The position numbers were made by a program, and so were the translations under genes. The notes beneath the pieces were generated by a model that saw only the letters and a list, made by a program, of their open reading frames with translations, did not search any database and had not been told where the DNA came from. A stretch of 32,717 bases of DNA, from contig JABJDN010000048.1 of assembly GCA_018665385.1 (NCBI GenBank), forward strand, positions 1 through 32,717. The letters run 5' to 3'. Below are positions 18,769 through 27,466 of the stretch, piece after piece; position 1 is the first letter of the stretch, and every line of letters starts with the position of its first letter. This DNA comes from Phycisphaerae bacterium (lineage in GTDB: Bacteria > Planctomycetota > Phycisphaerae > Phycisphaerales > SM1A02).

Positions 18769-19667
18769 GTGGTGCCTCTATCACTGTTCTCATGGGTGGA
18801 CCAGATGCTGAGCGGGATATTTCTATTCATTCTGGCCAAGCAATCGCGCATGCGTTGCGTGAGAGTGGTTCATTTCTTGTTGAAGAACTAGTTATAGACA
18901 CACCTACTATCCAAGATATCCAGAATATCCGCTGCGATGCCATCTTTCCTGCACTGCATGGCCCATTCGGCGAAGGAGGACCTTTACAAGAACTTCTTGA
19001 GCAATGTGGCAAATCATTTGTGGGTTCGGCAAGCAAACCTGCACGACATGCGATGGAGAAAGTAGCGACAAAACAAACGGCAGAAGAATTGAGCATCCTC
19101 ACCCCGAAATGGTGCCTTGTCACTAAAGAAACCAAATGCACAATTACTCCGCCACTTGTTTTGAAACCCAATGACGATGGGTCTAGCGTAGATGTTGCCA
19201 TTTGTCGTACCGATTCCGAATTACAACAGAAATGCACTGAACTACTTTGTGGGCGAAAGCAGCTTCTTGCTGAACAATATATTCAGGGTCGGGAACTTAC
19301 TGTTGGCATCGTAAACGGAAAAGTGTTGCCAATCATTGAGATTATTCCACCTGCGAACGCGCAATCGTACGACTATGAAGCAAAGTATCAAAGTGATGAA
19401 ACAGAGTATGTGGTTTCACCTGATCTTCCAAACAACAACTGCTGTGAAGTCGCATTGCAGTTATACAATGCAATGGATATTCGAGACCTTGCTCGGGTTG
19501 ATTTTCTTCTAGACCAACATGGCGCCTGCTGGTTGCTAGAGATTAATACGATGCCTGGATTCACGAACCACTCGCTTTTACCGATGGCTGCTGAGCATGC
19601 GGGCTTACCCATGGAAGATTTATGCACCCAACTTGTTTTAGCCGCTTTAGCACGACAAGTAAAGTAG
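18765..19667 (+). CDS. ddl: D-alanine--D-alanine ligase
   Basis: ITVLMGGPDAERDISIHSG, FPALHGPFGEGGPLQELLE, VLKPNDDGSSVDVAI, EQYIQGRELTVGIV, LLEINTMPGFTNHSLLPMAAEHAGL. ATGA start at 18765 overlaps murB stop. Confidence 0.95.
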   Translation: MSGASITVLMGGPDAERDISIHSGQAIAHALRESGSFLVEELVIDTPTIQDIQNIRCDAIFPALHGPFGEGGPLQELLEQCGKSFVGSASKPARHAMEKVATKQTAEELSILTPKWCLVTKETKCTITPPLVLKPNDDGSSVDVAICRTDSELQQKCTELLCGRKQLLAEQYIQGRELTVGIVNGKVLPIIEIIPPANAQSYDYEAKYQSDETEYVVSPDLPNNNCCEVALQLYNAMDIRDLARVDFLLDQHGACWLLEINTMPGFTNHSLLPMAAEHAGLPMEDLCTQLVLAALARQVK

Positions 19668-19699
19668 AGTTGACTGCATAGTCGATGGTGTACTACGCT

Positions 19700-20557
19700 A
19701 TGGCACGAAAGAAGAAAAAGAAGGTTTCATTCGCATTTTTTACCCTCATTGGGGCAATTGGGCATATTTTTAAATCCCCTGTAGTTTTGTCTTGGGTACT
19801 AGCAATTGTGGGCTTAATAACCCTCACAGCTATGAGCGTTCCGAAACTACGTGCAACGCAGCACCCTGCATCTGATTTTACAGTTTCATTTAGTGCGCCG
19901 CCTATTTGGCTCAACGGGGTGTTACTGCAAGAACTTCAAGATGTAGCCAAACTCCAACTATCGAAGACTGAAGTAAGCCGAGAAAGCCTCATTCGTACAG
20001 CAGATGCTCTCGCTTCGACTGGCTGGTTTCTAGATGTCAGCCAGGTTCGCTGGGTTGACGAGAACGAAGCGGTCATTGACGCTACATTTCTACTTCCATA
20101 CGCTAGAGTGCAAGATGGGCTCGGCTCTGTGTATGTTGATGATAGAGGTAGGCGGTTACCCGACAGAAATGGCGAAATAGTAAATCCAAAATACCATTTC
20201 ATTTCAATCACGTCGCCCGAATTCGATAGGCCTCAACGCCCCGGTTTACAATGGAACGGCGCTGATGTTGCTGCAGGGCTTGAAGTACTTAAACTTTTGT
20301 ACAACAAACCATGGGCGACGCAAGTACACGAAATTAGCCTGCTAAAGTGGAATACTTCGAAGACCATACGTTTAGTTTCAGACTCAGCGAGCACTTTCAT
20401 TTGGGGTTCAGCGCCTGGCAATGAGAGGCCTCTTGAGTCACTAGCAACCAAAAAATTAGAGTGGCTTAACTCTATGTTCGAGAGCTCAGGGCGCATTGAT
20501 TTGGGGTCTACAGCAGAATTTGATTTAACAAATCCAACTAGAGTCTATAGAAACTAA
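19700..20557 (+). CDS. Single-pass membrane protein, divergent FtsQ-like candidate
   Basis: MARKKKKK, one N-terminal TM (VVLSWVLAIVGLITLTAMSVP), extracytoplasmic remainder with VYVDDRGRRLPDRNGE. Sits directly after murC-murB-ddl, where ftsQ lies in dcw clusters. Confidence 0.5.
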   Translation: MARKKKKKVSFAFFTLIGAIGHIFKSPVVLSWVLAIVGLITLTAMSVPKLRATQHPASDFTVSFSAPPIWLNGVLLQELQDVAKLQLSKTEVSRESLIRTADALASTGWFLDVSQVRWVDENEAVIDATFLLPYARVQDGLGSVYVDDRGRRLPDRNGEIVNPKYHFISITSPEFDRPQRPGLQWNGADVAAGLEVLKLLYNKPWATQVHEISLLKWNTSKTIRLVSDSASTFIWGSAPGNERPLESLATKKLEWLNSMFESSGRIDLGSTAEFDLTNPTRVYRN

Positions 20558-20590
20558 CAACTCGCCTTCCTTTTCGTTTATCTTGGGGCC

Positions 20591-22036
20591 ATGCAACACT
20601 TGTCGATACCAGCAATTGTATTTGTTTCAGATCTACTTTTTAAGTTGCTGATGATTGCTGTACTTCTGTTAAGCAAAAAGAAATCCGACTCTGCAAAAAT
20701 TGCATGGATGATCTTGATAATTGCATTACCATTTGTTGGAACTGCCGTTTATTTACTCATAGGCACTCGGCGTCTTGGAAGCCGAAGAAGAAAACGTAAT
20801 AGAGCCATCATGCAAGAAATACCTCAGAATATTTCTTGCCATATCCAAAACCCTAAACTGCACGCTCACACACAAGTTCAGAAATACAAATCCGTTGCAC
20901 ATATTGCTCAAGCAATCGGCGGCTCTGAGGTGTTACCTGGAAACAGCGCAAAATTAATTCAAGAGTCCGATGTTTTTATCGAAAATCTTGTGAACGATAT
21001 TGCAAATGCAGAAAAACACTGCCATATCCTTTCCTACATCATGCTCAACGATCAAGCTGGAGATGATGTTTCTGCAGCGCTTATTACAGCTGCTGAACGT
21101 GGGGTAACATGTCGACTACTTCTTGACTCACTTGGCTCGAAAGAATTTTTACAATCTAGTACATGCGATGAGTTACGCAATGCAGGCGTGCATGTAACGG
21201 CAGCCTTACCCGCAAATTTGTTACGTGCATTTTTTGCTCGTGTCGACTTACGTAACCACCGAAAAATTTCTGTCATAGACAATACTATTGGGTACATGGG
21301 TTCTAATAATATTGCAGAAAAAGCCTTCGCAATAAAACCGAAATTCGCTCCATGGGTTGACGCCTCTGTAAGATTGACAGGGCCAATCGTTAGAGAACTC
21401 CAGGCGATTTTTGTACAAGATTGGTGTTTAGATACAAACGACGATTTAGATGCAATACTGAAGGAATCAATCGAAATTGATGAAAAAGGATTACCTGCGC
21501 AACTAATGCCAACAGGACCCAATAGCAACAATCTTGCACTTAGCCAATTGTTGCAAACGACATTCTTTAGTGCTCAGAAAAAACTGGTCATTACCACGCC
21601 ATATTTTTCGCCGGACGATGTAACTGAATTAGCGCTTCTCATCGCTGCAAAACGCGGAGTTGATACGCACCTTGTGTTACCTGCGAAAAATGATTCCAGG
21701 CTAGTTCAAGCTGCAAGCAAAAGCAGGTATGCAATGTTGTTACAAGCCGGCGTTCAAATTCATGAATACGAAAAAGGTCTTCTTCATGCAAAAACAATTA
21801 CTTTCGATAACGAAGTCGCTTTGCTTGGTTCTGCCAATATGGATAGACGGTCGCTTGATCTCAACTTTGAAGTAAGTATGTTGGTGTACGACAGCAACTT
21901 TACGAAGGAACTGTTAAATCTTCAAGAATCCTATATGGCTCAATCCAGAAGAGTTCCAGTTGATATTTATAGACAATGGTCAATACGGCAACGTTTATGG
22001 CAAAATGCTGTCAGCCTCATAGCACCGATTTTGTAA
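20591..22036 (+). CDS. cls: Cardiolipin synthase (phospholipase D family)
   Basis: Two PLDNF TM helices (MILIIALPFVGTAVYLLIGTRRLG), two HKD motifs: HRKISVIDNTIGYMGSNN and HAKTITFDNEVALLGSANMDRRSLDLNFEV. Confidence 0.92.
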   Translation: MQHLSIPAIVFVSDLLFKLLMIAVLLLSKKKSDSAKIAWMILIIALPFVGTAVYLLIGTRRLGSRRRKRNRAIMQEIPQNISCHIQNPKLHAHTQVQKYKSVAHIAQAIGGSEVLPGNSAKLIQESDVFIENLVNDIANAEKHCHILSYIMLNDQAGDDVSAALITAAERGVTCRLLLDSLGSKEFLQSSTCDELRNAGVHVTAALPANLLRAFFARVDLRNHRKISVIDNTIGYMGSNNIAEKAFAIKPKFAPWVDASVRLTGPIVRELQAIFVQDWCLDTNDDLDAILKESIEIDEKGLPAQLMPTGPNSNNLALSQLLQTTFFSAQKKLVITTPYFSPDDVTELALLIAAKRGVDTHLVLPAKNDSRLVQAASKSRYAMLLQAGVQIHEYEKGLLHAKTITFDNEVALLGSANMDRRSLDLNFEVSMLVYDSNFTKELLNLQESYMAQSRRVPVDIYRQWSIRQRLWQNAVSLIAPIL

Positions 22037-22144
22037 CAATAGGTAAGATAAATGGTCTATTTGGGCGCTTATGACGAACTTTGAGGGCATACAATCAGAA
22101 CTATTAGTTAGATTGGCTTTGTTAGAGCCGATATATACCTAACT

Positions 22145-22867
22145 ATGCACCGTAGTATTATCGCAATTCTTCTAATCACTGCCCTTTTAGGCATGCAAAC
22201 CAATGCACACTCTGAATACATTACTGTCAGCGGTGCAGATGGTACGTACGACCTTCATGCTGGTGAATTTAGCGGTTTGCTAGGTTCGACTGACAACCAG
22301 TTTTCAATGAGTGAACTTGATCTTCTTGCTGCGACCTTACATGGTAACGGAATCGATACTATTGGGCATCTAACCTTCTTTTTGGCAAATACAGACGCTG
22401 GAGTCTCTCTCATTGGTTTATTCGATGGCGTAGCCGTTAATGACCCAAACGGTTCGATTTCAAATCATTTCTTAGGTGTTTCTGCAACAACAAGTTCAGA
22501 TACTGATTGGTTTGCTACGGGCAATACTGGAAGCCAGACTGAGTGGTATGACCTTGGAAATGGCACGCAACTTGTGAACGCATATCTTGGCTGGGAACAC
22601 GAACAAACTTCAGCTGGCTTTGCATGGGGTGATGTTCAAACAGCGCAGGCAGGAACCGTCACGCTGTACGACATTGACCTTACAGAATTCGCAGGCGAAC
22701 CAATCCAATTCGTAACCTACGAAGACTCGCACTGGGATGTCGCCGGTACAGCAGATTTTTCCTTGATGAATCAATATGCTTTTTCATACCAGTTCGTCCC
22801 CGCGCCCGGAGCCGTTGCATTACTCGCATTAGCTGGCCTCACTGGCACGCGTCGACGTCGCATATAA
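22145..22867 (+). CDS. Secreted PEP-CTERM sorting-domain protein
   Basis: N-terminal signal peptide MHRSIIAILLITALLGMQTNAHS; C-terminal VPAPGAVALLALAGLTGTRRRRI (PEP-CTERM variant with TM and Arg cluster). Confidence 0.83.
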   Translation: MHRSIIAILLITALLGMQTNAHSEYITVSGADGTYDLHAGEFSGLLGSTDNQFSMSELDLLAATLHGNGIDTIGHLTFFLANTDAGVSLIGLFDGVAVNDPNGSISNHFLGVSATTSSDTDWFATGNTGSQTEWYDLGNGTQLVNAYLGWEHEQTSAGFAWGDVQTAQAGTVTLYDIDLTEFAGEPIQFVTYEDSHWDVAGTADFSLMNQYAFSYQFVPAPGAVALLALAGLTGTRRRRI

Positions 22868-22889
22868 AACGCAATACTTCTGCAATGAA

Positions 22890-23225
22890 TTATGGGGATT
22901 CCGCTACCACAGCCGATGTAATTGTGGATTCTTCGAAATGCAATACTGCATTAATATATGCTGCCACTGCTTCCGATTCTACAGCATTAAATGCTGATTC
23001 CTTCACCATGCTTGGCAGAATACGCGACCATTTCTTCTTCGAATATCGAGTTATTCGTAATGCGTTATGACATTTCGAGCAACCATGCACGTACAAATCT
23101 CTACCTAACTCTAGCATTTCAACATTTTGAACTACACCGAGATCGTGAATAGGCGGCGCAACTTTTGCAAAATCCATGCAACTAACCGTACAGAAAGCAA
23201 CAAAAAGAATAAACAGCAGACGCAT
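22890..23225 (-). CDS. Monoheme c-type cytochrome lipoprotein
   Basis: MRLLFILFVAFCTVSCMD (lipobox VSC) and one CSKCH heme c motif, followed by KKWSRILPSMVKES. ATG at 23225 overlaps the stop of the upstream gene. Confidence 0.75.
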   Translation of the reverse strand: MRLLFILFVAFCTVSCMDFAKVAPPIHDLGVVQNVEMLELGRDLYVHGCSKCHNALRITRYSKKKWSRILPSMVKESAFNAVESEAVAAYINAVLHFEESTITSAVVAESP

Positions 23226-23983
23226 CAAAAATCAATTCCGAATAATAATCGAACTTGCAAGTCTGGTTCGCTTTGAACGTTTGTTGCTTGGAACAATGGT
23301 GAAATTGTAATCCACCAGCCTTCTGATTGCCAAGCAATCGATGGCCCTACATAGACTACATCATCACTTTGTTGGCTCCAACCTGGAAACTCAATTTCCC
23401 AAATAGCTTGAATGCCGTATGTTAGATTTGGTTCTGGTGCATACGTTACTGCAATTGCGTTTTCTAACACGCCCTTGTCATCGTCAAGGTGTTGCCCTTC
23501 CCATTCAGCCTCGAGCGTACAGTTATATAAAATATTTACTTGATCGAGTTCCATTTCGAACAAGAGTTTACCTTCCAGTTCAAAGAAGTCATCACCGTAT
23601 TTGATTTCGCCGTAAAGACCAATTCCAACGTCATCAGGAGTTGGAGCTTGTAACTGCCAAATCGCTTCAACTGCAACATCATGGAAGTATGTATCACTTC
23701 CTTCAGAAGTTTTTTTGTAACGCCAGTCTGCAAAATACACTGCCATTTGCAAGTTTTCAGCTGCGCCCCATTCAATTGAATGACGGAATCGAACTTCGCT
23801 GTACTCAGAATCGCTTTGTTTATTTGTTTTCCATGTTGTGTATTGTTCGTACTCAACTTCGCCAACATTCATAATGTTAGGGCTATACAGCCATGGAGTT
23901 TTTCTTGATGAAGCATGCGCGAAAGACGTGCATAAAACAGTTGCAAGCACTGCAATGTGAGTTGATAATGAAGCAAAAGACAT
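23225..23983 (-). CDS. Putative outer-membrane beta-barrel protein
   Basis: Signal peptide (MSFASLSTHIAVLATVLCTSFAHAS); alternating aromatic/charged beta-strand pattern; ends in VRLLFGIDF (C-terminal Phe OMP signal). Shine-Dalgarno AAGGAA upstream. Confidence 0.68.
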   Translation of the reverse strand: MSFASLSTHIAVLATVLCTSFAHASSRKTPWLYSPNIMNVGEVEYEQYTTWKTNKQSDSEYSEVRFRHSIEWGAAENLQMAVYFADWRYKKTSEGSDTYFHDVAVEAIWQLQAPTPDDVGIGLYGEIKYGDDFFELEGKLLFEMELDQVNILYNCTLEAEWEGQHLDDDKGVLENAIAVTYAPEPNLTYGIQAIWEIEFPGWSQQSDDVVYVGPSIAWQSEGWWITISPLFQATNVQSEPDLQVRLLFGIDF

Positions 23984-24002
23984 AGTAATTCCTTAGTTGA
24001 CA

Positions 24003-24031
24003 ATTGTTGAGACTGAGTCTCATTCGCTCAA
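24003..24031 (-). promoter_or_regulatory. Putative promoter with Fur-family box in the spacer
   Basis: On minus strand: -35 TTGAGC (24031-24026), 17-nt spacer, -10 AACAAT (24008-24003). Palindrome TGAGACT-G-AGTCTCA at 24008-24022. Confidence 0.6.
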
Positions 24032-24061
24032 GCGAGGAATCATACAATCATCCTTCTCGCT

Positions 24062-24076
24062 GTGCAACCGTTGCAC
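24062..24076. promoter_or_regulatory. Perfect 7-1-7 inverted repeat, candidate operator
   Basis: GTGCAAC-C-GTTGCAC in the divergent intergenic region; half-site GTGCAA again at 24090-24095. Confidence 0.45.
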
Positions 24077-24147
24077 GGCTGATAAAGTGGTGCAAGTGAG
24101 TAGAAAAAATGTAAGGGGTCTGTATCTCCATTTGTTACGATGCTGAT

Positions 24148-24837
24148 ATGCAAATCAAACTTACCTTTCATGGCCAATCATGTTTTCAACTCGATGACGG
24201 TACGAATAGTCTTTTGATAGACCCCTTCTTCACAGACAATCCCGTAGCGAAAATCTCTGCCTCTGCTGTTGAATGCACGCACATCGCGATCACCCACGGT
24301 CATTTCGATCATTTTGCAGATTGCGAAGCTATAGCAAAAGCGAACAATGCCACTGTATTCGCTGCCTACGAGATATGTGAGTACCTTGGTGAACAAGGAC
24401 ATGATATATGTGAACCAGGAAACCCTGGCGGACGAATAGAAGCTTCATTTGGAGCGATTTCATTCACCCAAGCATTTCACTCCTCTAGCTACAAAGGGCG
24501 ATACATGGGCATGCCCTGTGGACTTATGATTGAATTTGGGGGCGCTATGCTCTACCACGCTGGCGATACTTCGCTGTTCTCAGATATGGAACTTCTCGGG
24601 CAAATGTACCAACCCGACATTGCAATGTTTCCCATCGGTGACCGATTTACAATGGGGCCAGAAATGGCCTCTGCTGCTGCTGAAATGATTGGCGCTGGCA
24701 CTTCCATACCGATGCATTACAACACATGGCCACCCATCGAAGTTGACGTCGCTCGATTTGCTCCAAGAGACATGGACGTCATGGTGATGGAACCCGGAGA
24801 CAGTGTCGATTTAACACCTGAAGATTCAGCCGAATGA
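24148..24837 (+). CDS. UPF0173 family metal-dependent hydrolase (metallo-beta-lactamase fold)
   Basis: LTFHGQSCFQLDDGTNSLLIDPFFTDNP, ITHGHFDHFADC, YHAGDTSLFSDMELLG, PIGDRFTMGPEMA, IPMHYNTWPPIE. Confidence 0.92.
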   Translation: MQIKLTFHGQSCFQLDDGTNSLLIDPFFTDNPVAKISASAVECTHIAITHGHFDHFADCEAIAKANNATVFAAYEICEYLGEQGHDICEPGNPGGRIEASFGAISFTQAFHSSSYKGRYMGMPCGLMIEFGGAMLYHAGDTSLFSDMELLGQMYQPDIAMFPIGDRFTMGPEMASAAAEMIGAGTSIPMHYNTWPPIEVDVARFAPRDMDVMVMEPGDSVDLTPEDSAE

Positions 24838-26489
24838 CAACTGCAGACTTCATTCTCAGGGGTGGGCAAGTAATACATGTGCAATCACGCTCGATAGAGT
24901 GTGTTGATGTTTGCATTAAGGACGGAAAATTTATAGAAGGTGCTACAGATGCAAACGAAGTAATAGAACTTCATGGTTCGTTTGTAGCGCCGGGATTTAT
25001 CGATGCACACATGCATGTTGAATCCACAATGCTTCCACCTACTTCGTTTGCCACACTCGCCCTACCCCGCGGCACCACTTCGGCAATTTTTGACCCCCAC
25101 GAAATTGCAAATGTGCTGGGTATCACCGGAATACAACTCATCTTAGATGACGCCAAACATATCCCCTTCGATGCATTCTTCGCAGCGAGTTCTTGCGTAC
25201 CTGCATCACCGCTTGAAACAAGTGGAGCAACACTTTTAGCAGACGATTTAGAACCATTGTTTGAAGACGAAAGAGTAATTGCACTTGCAGAAATGATGAA
25301 TTACCCTGGGGTCATTCACGATGACCCAGAAGTACATAAAAAAATCAAAATGGGTTTACGCCACGGCAAAGTAGACGGACACTGTCCAGGTGTAACCGGT
25401 CAAGATTTACTGAAATATATTGCAGCGGGAATTTCGAGCGACCATGAAAGCACAACTGCCAAAGAAGCGCAAGAAAAACTTGACGCTGGAATGCAAATTT
25501 ATATTCGCGAAGGCAGTGCAGCAAAAAATTTAGAAGCACTGTTGCCCATCGTAACACCAGAAAATGCACACAAAATTTGTTTCTGCACTGACGATAGACA
25601 CCCTGCTGATTTAGTACGCGAAGGACATATCGACAATATCGTCCGCAAATCCATCGCCCTGGGGTTAGACCCCATCCTTGCAATCTGCATAGCGACAAAG
25701 CATGTTGCAGACCATTACGAACTTTCTTCAATTGGCGCGATTGAAGATGGCAAGTGGGCAAACTTTATTGTGTTCGACAATTTGCAAGCACCAAACCCAA
25801 AACAAACTTGGCATCACGGAAATCTTGTTGCCCAAGATGGAAAAACTATTACTCAATTTAAATCAGACACCGATTGGAGCATCGCTAAGAATAGCGTGCA
25901 TGTGCCGCCCACAATTACAATAAAATCCTTTGCTATCAATCCAACCAGCGAACTCATCCGAGTGATTGGTCTTATCCCAGGGCAACTATTTACTGAAGAA
26001 CTTCATCTTGCTATCACCGATGAAGACGTTCTTAAAATGGCTGTTATCGAACGCCATCACAACACAGGCAATATTGGGCTTGGATTCGTCAGAGGGTTTG
26101 CATTCAAGGGTGGTGCAATAGCTTCAACAGTAGGGCATGATGCGCACAACATCGCTGTTGTGGGTGATAACGATAAGGACATGTTCATCGCAATGCAAAC
26201 TCTACAGGCCACAGGAGGTGGCCAATGCGTTGTTGCAAATGGGAACGTTTTAGCGATACTGCCGTTACCCATTGCGGGCTTGATGTCAGATGCGCCACCT
26301 TCAGAAGTAATCAAACAACAATCACAAGTTCTAAAAGCCATTGCATCCCTTGGGTGCCCACTTGACGACCCATTTATGCCCCTCAGTTTTCTTCCACTAT
26401 CCGTCATCCCAAAGCTCAAACTCAGCGATTTAGGTCTTGTTGATGTTGATCTATTTGCTATTGTGCCACTTGAAGTATGCCCCACTTAA
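24834..26489 (+). CDS. ade: Adenine deaminase
   Basis: FVAPGFIDAHMHVESTMLPPTSFATLALPRGTTSAIFDPHEIANVLG, SCVPASPLETSGA, GHCPGVTGQDL, SDHESTTAKEA, CTDDRHPADL, GLGFVRGFAFKGGAIASTVGHDAHNIAVVGDNDKDM. Confidence 0.94.
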   Translation: MTTADFILRGGQVIHVQSRSIECVDVCIKDGKFIEGATDANEVIELHGSFVAPGFIDAHMHVESTMLPPTSFATLALPRGTTSAIFDPHEIANVLGITGIQLILDDAKHIPFDAFFAASSCVPASPLETSGATLLADDLEPLFEDERVIALAEMMNYPGVIHDDPEVHKKIKMGLRHGKVDGHCPGVTGQDLLKYIAAGISSDHESTTAKEAQEKLDAGMQIYIREGSAAKNLEALLPIVTPENAHKICFCTDDRHPADLVREGHIDNIVRKSIALGLDPILAICIATKHVADHYELSSIGAIEDGKWANFIVFDNLQAPNPKQTWHHGNLVAQDGKTITQFKSDTDWSIAKNSVHVPPTITIKSFAINPTSELIRVIGLIPGQLFTEELHLAITDEDVLKMAVIERHHNTGNIGLGFVRGFAFKGGAIASTVGHDAHNIAVVGDNDKDMFIAMQTLQATGGGQCVVANGNVLAILPLPIAGLMSDAPPSEVIKQQSQVLKAIASLGCPLDDPFMPLSFLPLSVIPKLKLSDLGLVDVDLFAIVPLEVCPT

Positions 26490-26584
26490 AGTCTCATCTT
26501 CAACATGATTTTACACGCAAAAAATCACTAGCTCGCGTTGGTACTGTTGCCAATCTCTCTTGCAATTGGTACCGTTCTCTGTAG

Positions 26585-27466
26585 ATGGCTAAAAGAAACA
26601 AACTCCCCATGAAAATTGCACTTGTAAGTTGCGACGAATTGCCTGGTTGGGAAATTGACGACCAACCACTAATAAGTGCACTAGAAGCGAGGGGTGCAAC
26701 TGTGCACCGCCCATCTTGGACATCAGATGTTGACTGGAATCAATTTGACCTCTCTGTCATACGCACAACATGGGATTACCATTCAAGAAAAGATACATTT
26801 GTAGCGTGGTGCAAAACTGTTCCAAGACTTTTAAACGACGCGTCAATTGTTGAATGGAACACACACAAATCGTATTTGCGGGAACTCGAACAACACGGTG
26901 TTGCCATTGCTCCTACCGTCTGGATTGAAGCGGGCAAAAAAGTTTGCATACAGAAAAGCATGCAAACGCTTGGAATAACGAAGGGCTTTATAAAACCACA
27001 AGTGGGCGCCTGTGCTTCTGACACTCTTCGGTTTACTGGAGAAGAGTACCAAAAAGCCCAACGCTTCTTAGAGTCTAATAGTCACCAAGACATGATGGTA
27101 CAACCATATTTAGAAGCGGTAGAAACAGAAGGTGAACTCAGCGCTATTTTTATTGGCGATCAATTCACACATGGAGTTCAAAAAATTCCAGTCCCTGGAG
27201 ATTACCGTGTGCAAGATGATTTTGGAGCGAGCGATGTACCGTTCGAATTTTCTAACGATGAGATTCAAATGATGAAACAAGTTTTGCGTTTCGTACCGAA
27301 TCATGAAGCACTGCTCTATTCTCGGTTTGATTATCTTCGTGATGCGAATGGCGATTTACTCCTCAACGAGCTTGAATTAGTAGAGCCTTCGCTTTTCTTT
27401 AGACATTGTTCATATTCAGCTGTATTGCTTGCAGATGCCATCCTCAAAAGGGCTATGATGTCATGA
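26585..27466 (+). CDS. ATP-grasp domain protein (RimK/DcsG-like)
   Basis: IRTTWDYHSRKDTFVAWCKTVPRLLNDASIVEWNTHKSYLRELEQHGVAIAPTVWI ... FIKPQVGACASDTLRF ... LLLNELELVEPSLFF. Alternative start MKIAL at 26612. Confidence 0.72.
   Translation: MAKRNKLPMKIALVSCDELPGWEIDDQPLISALEARGATVHRPSWTSDVDWNQFDLSVIRTTWDYHSRKDTFVAWCKTVPRLLNDASIVEWNTHKSYLRELEQHGVAIAPTVWIEAGKKVCIQKSMQTLGITKGFIKPQVGACASDTLRFTGEEYQKAQRFLESNSHQDMMVQPYLEAVETEGELSAIFIGDQFTHGVQKIPVPGDYRVQDDFGASDVPFEFSNDEIQMMKQVLRFVPNHEALLYSRFDYLRDANGDLLLNELELVEPSLFFRHCSYSAVLLADAILKRAMMS

Noticed and set aside
22885-23070. 61-aa plus-strand ORF after the PEP-CTERM gene
   Set aside because: Antisense to the monoheme cytochrome gene, which has a lipobox and a CxxCH motif.
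26539-26576. TTGGTACTGTT / TTGGTACCGTT direct repeat before the ATP-grasp gene
   Set aside because: Only two short copies; could be an operator but not distinguishable from chance.
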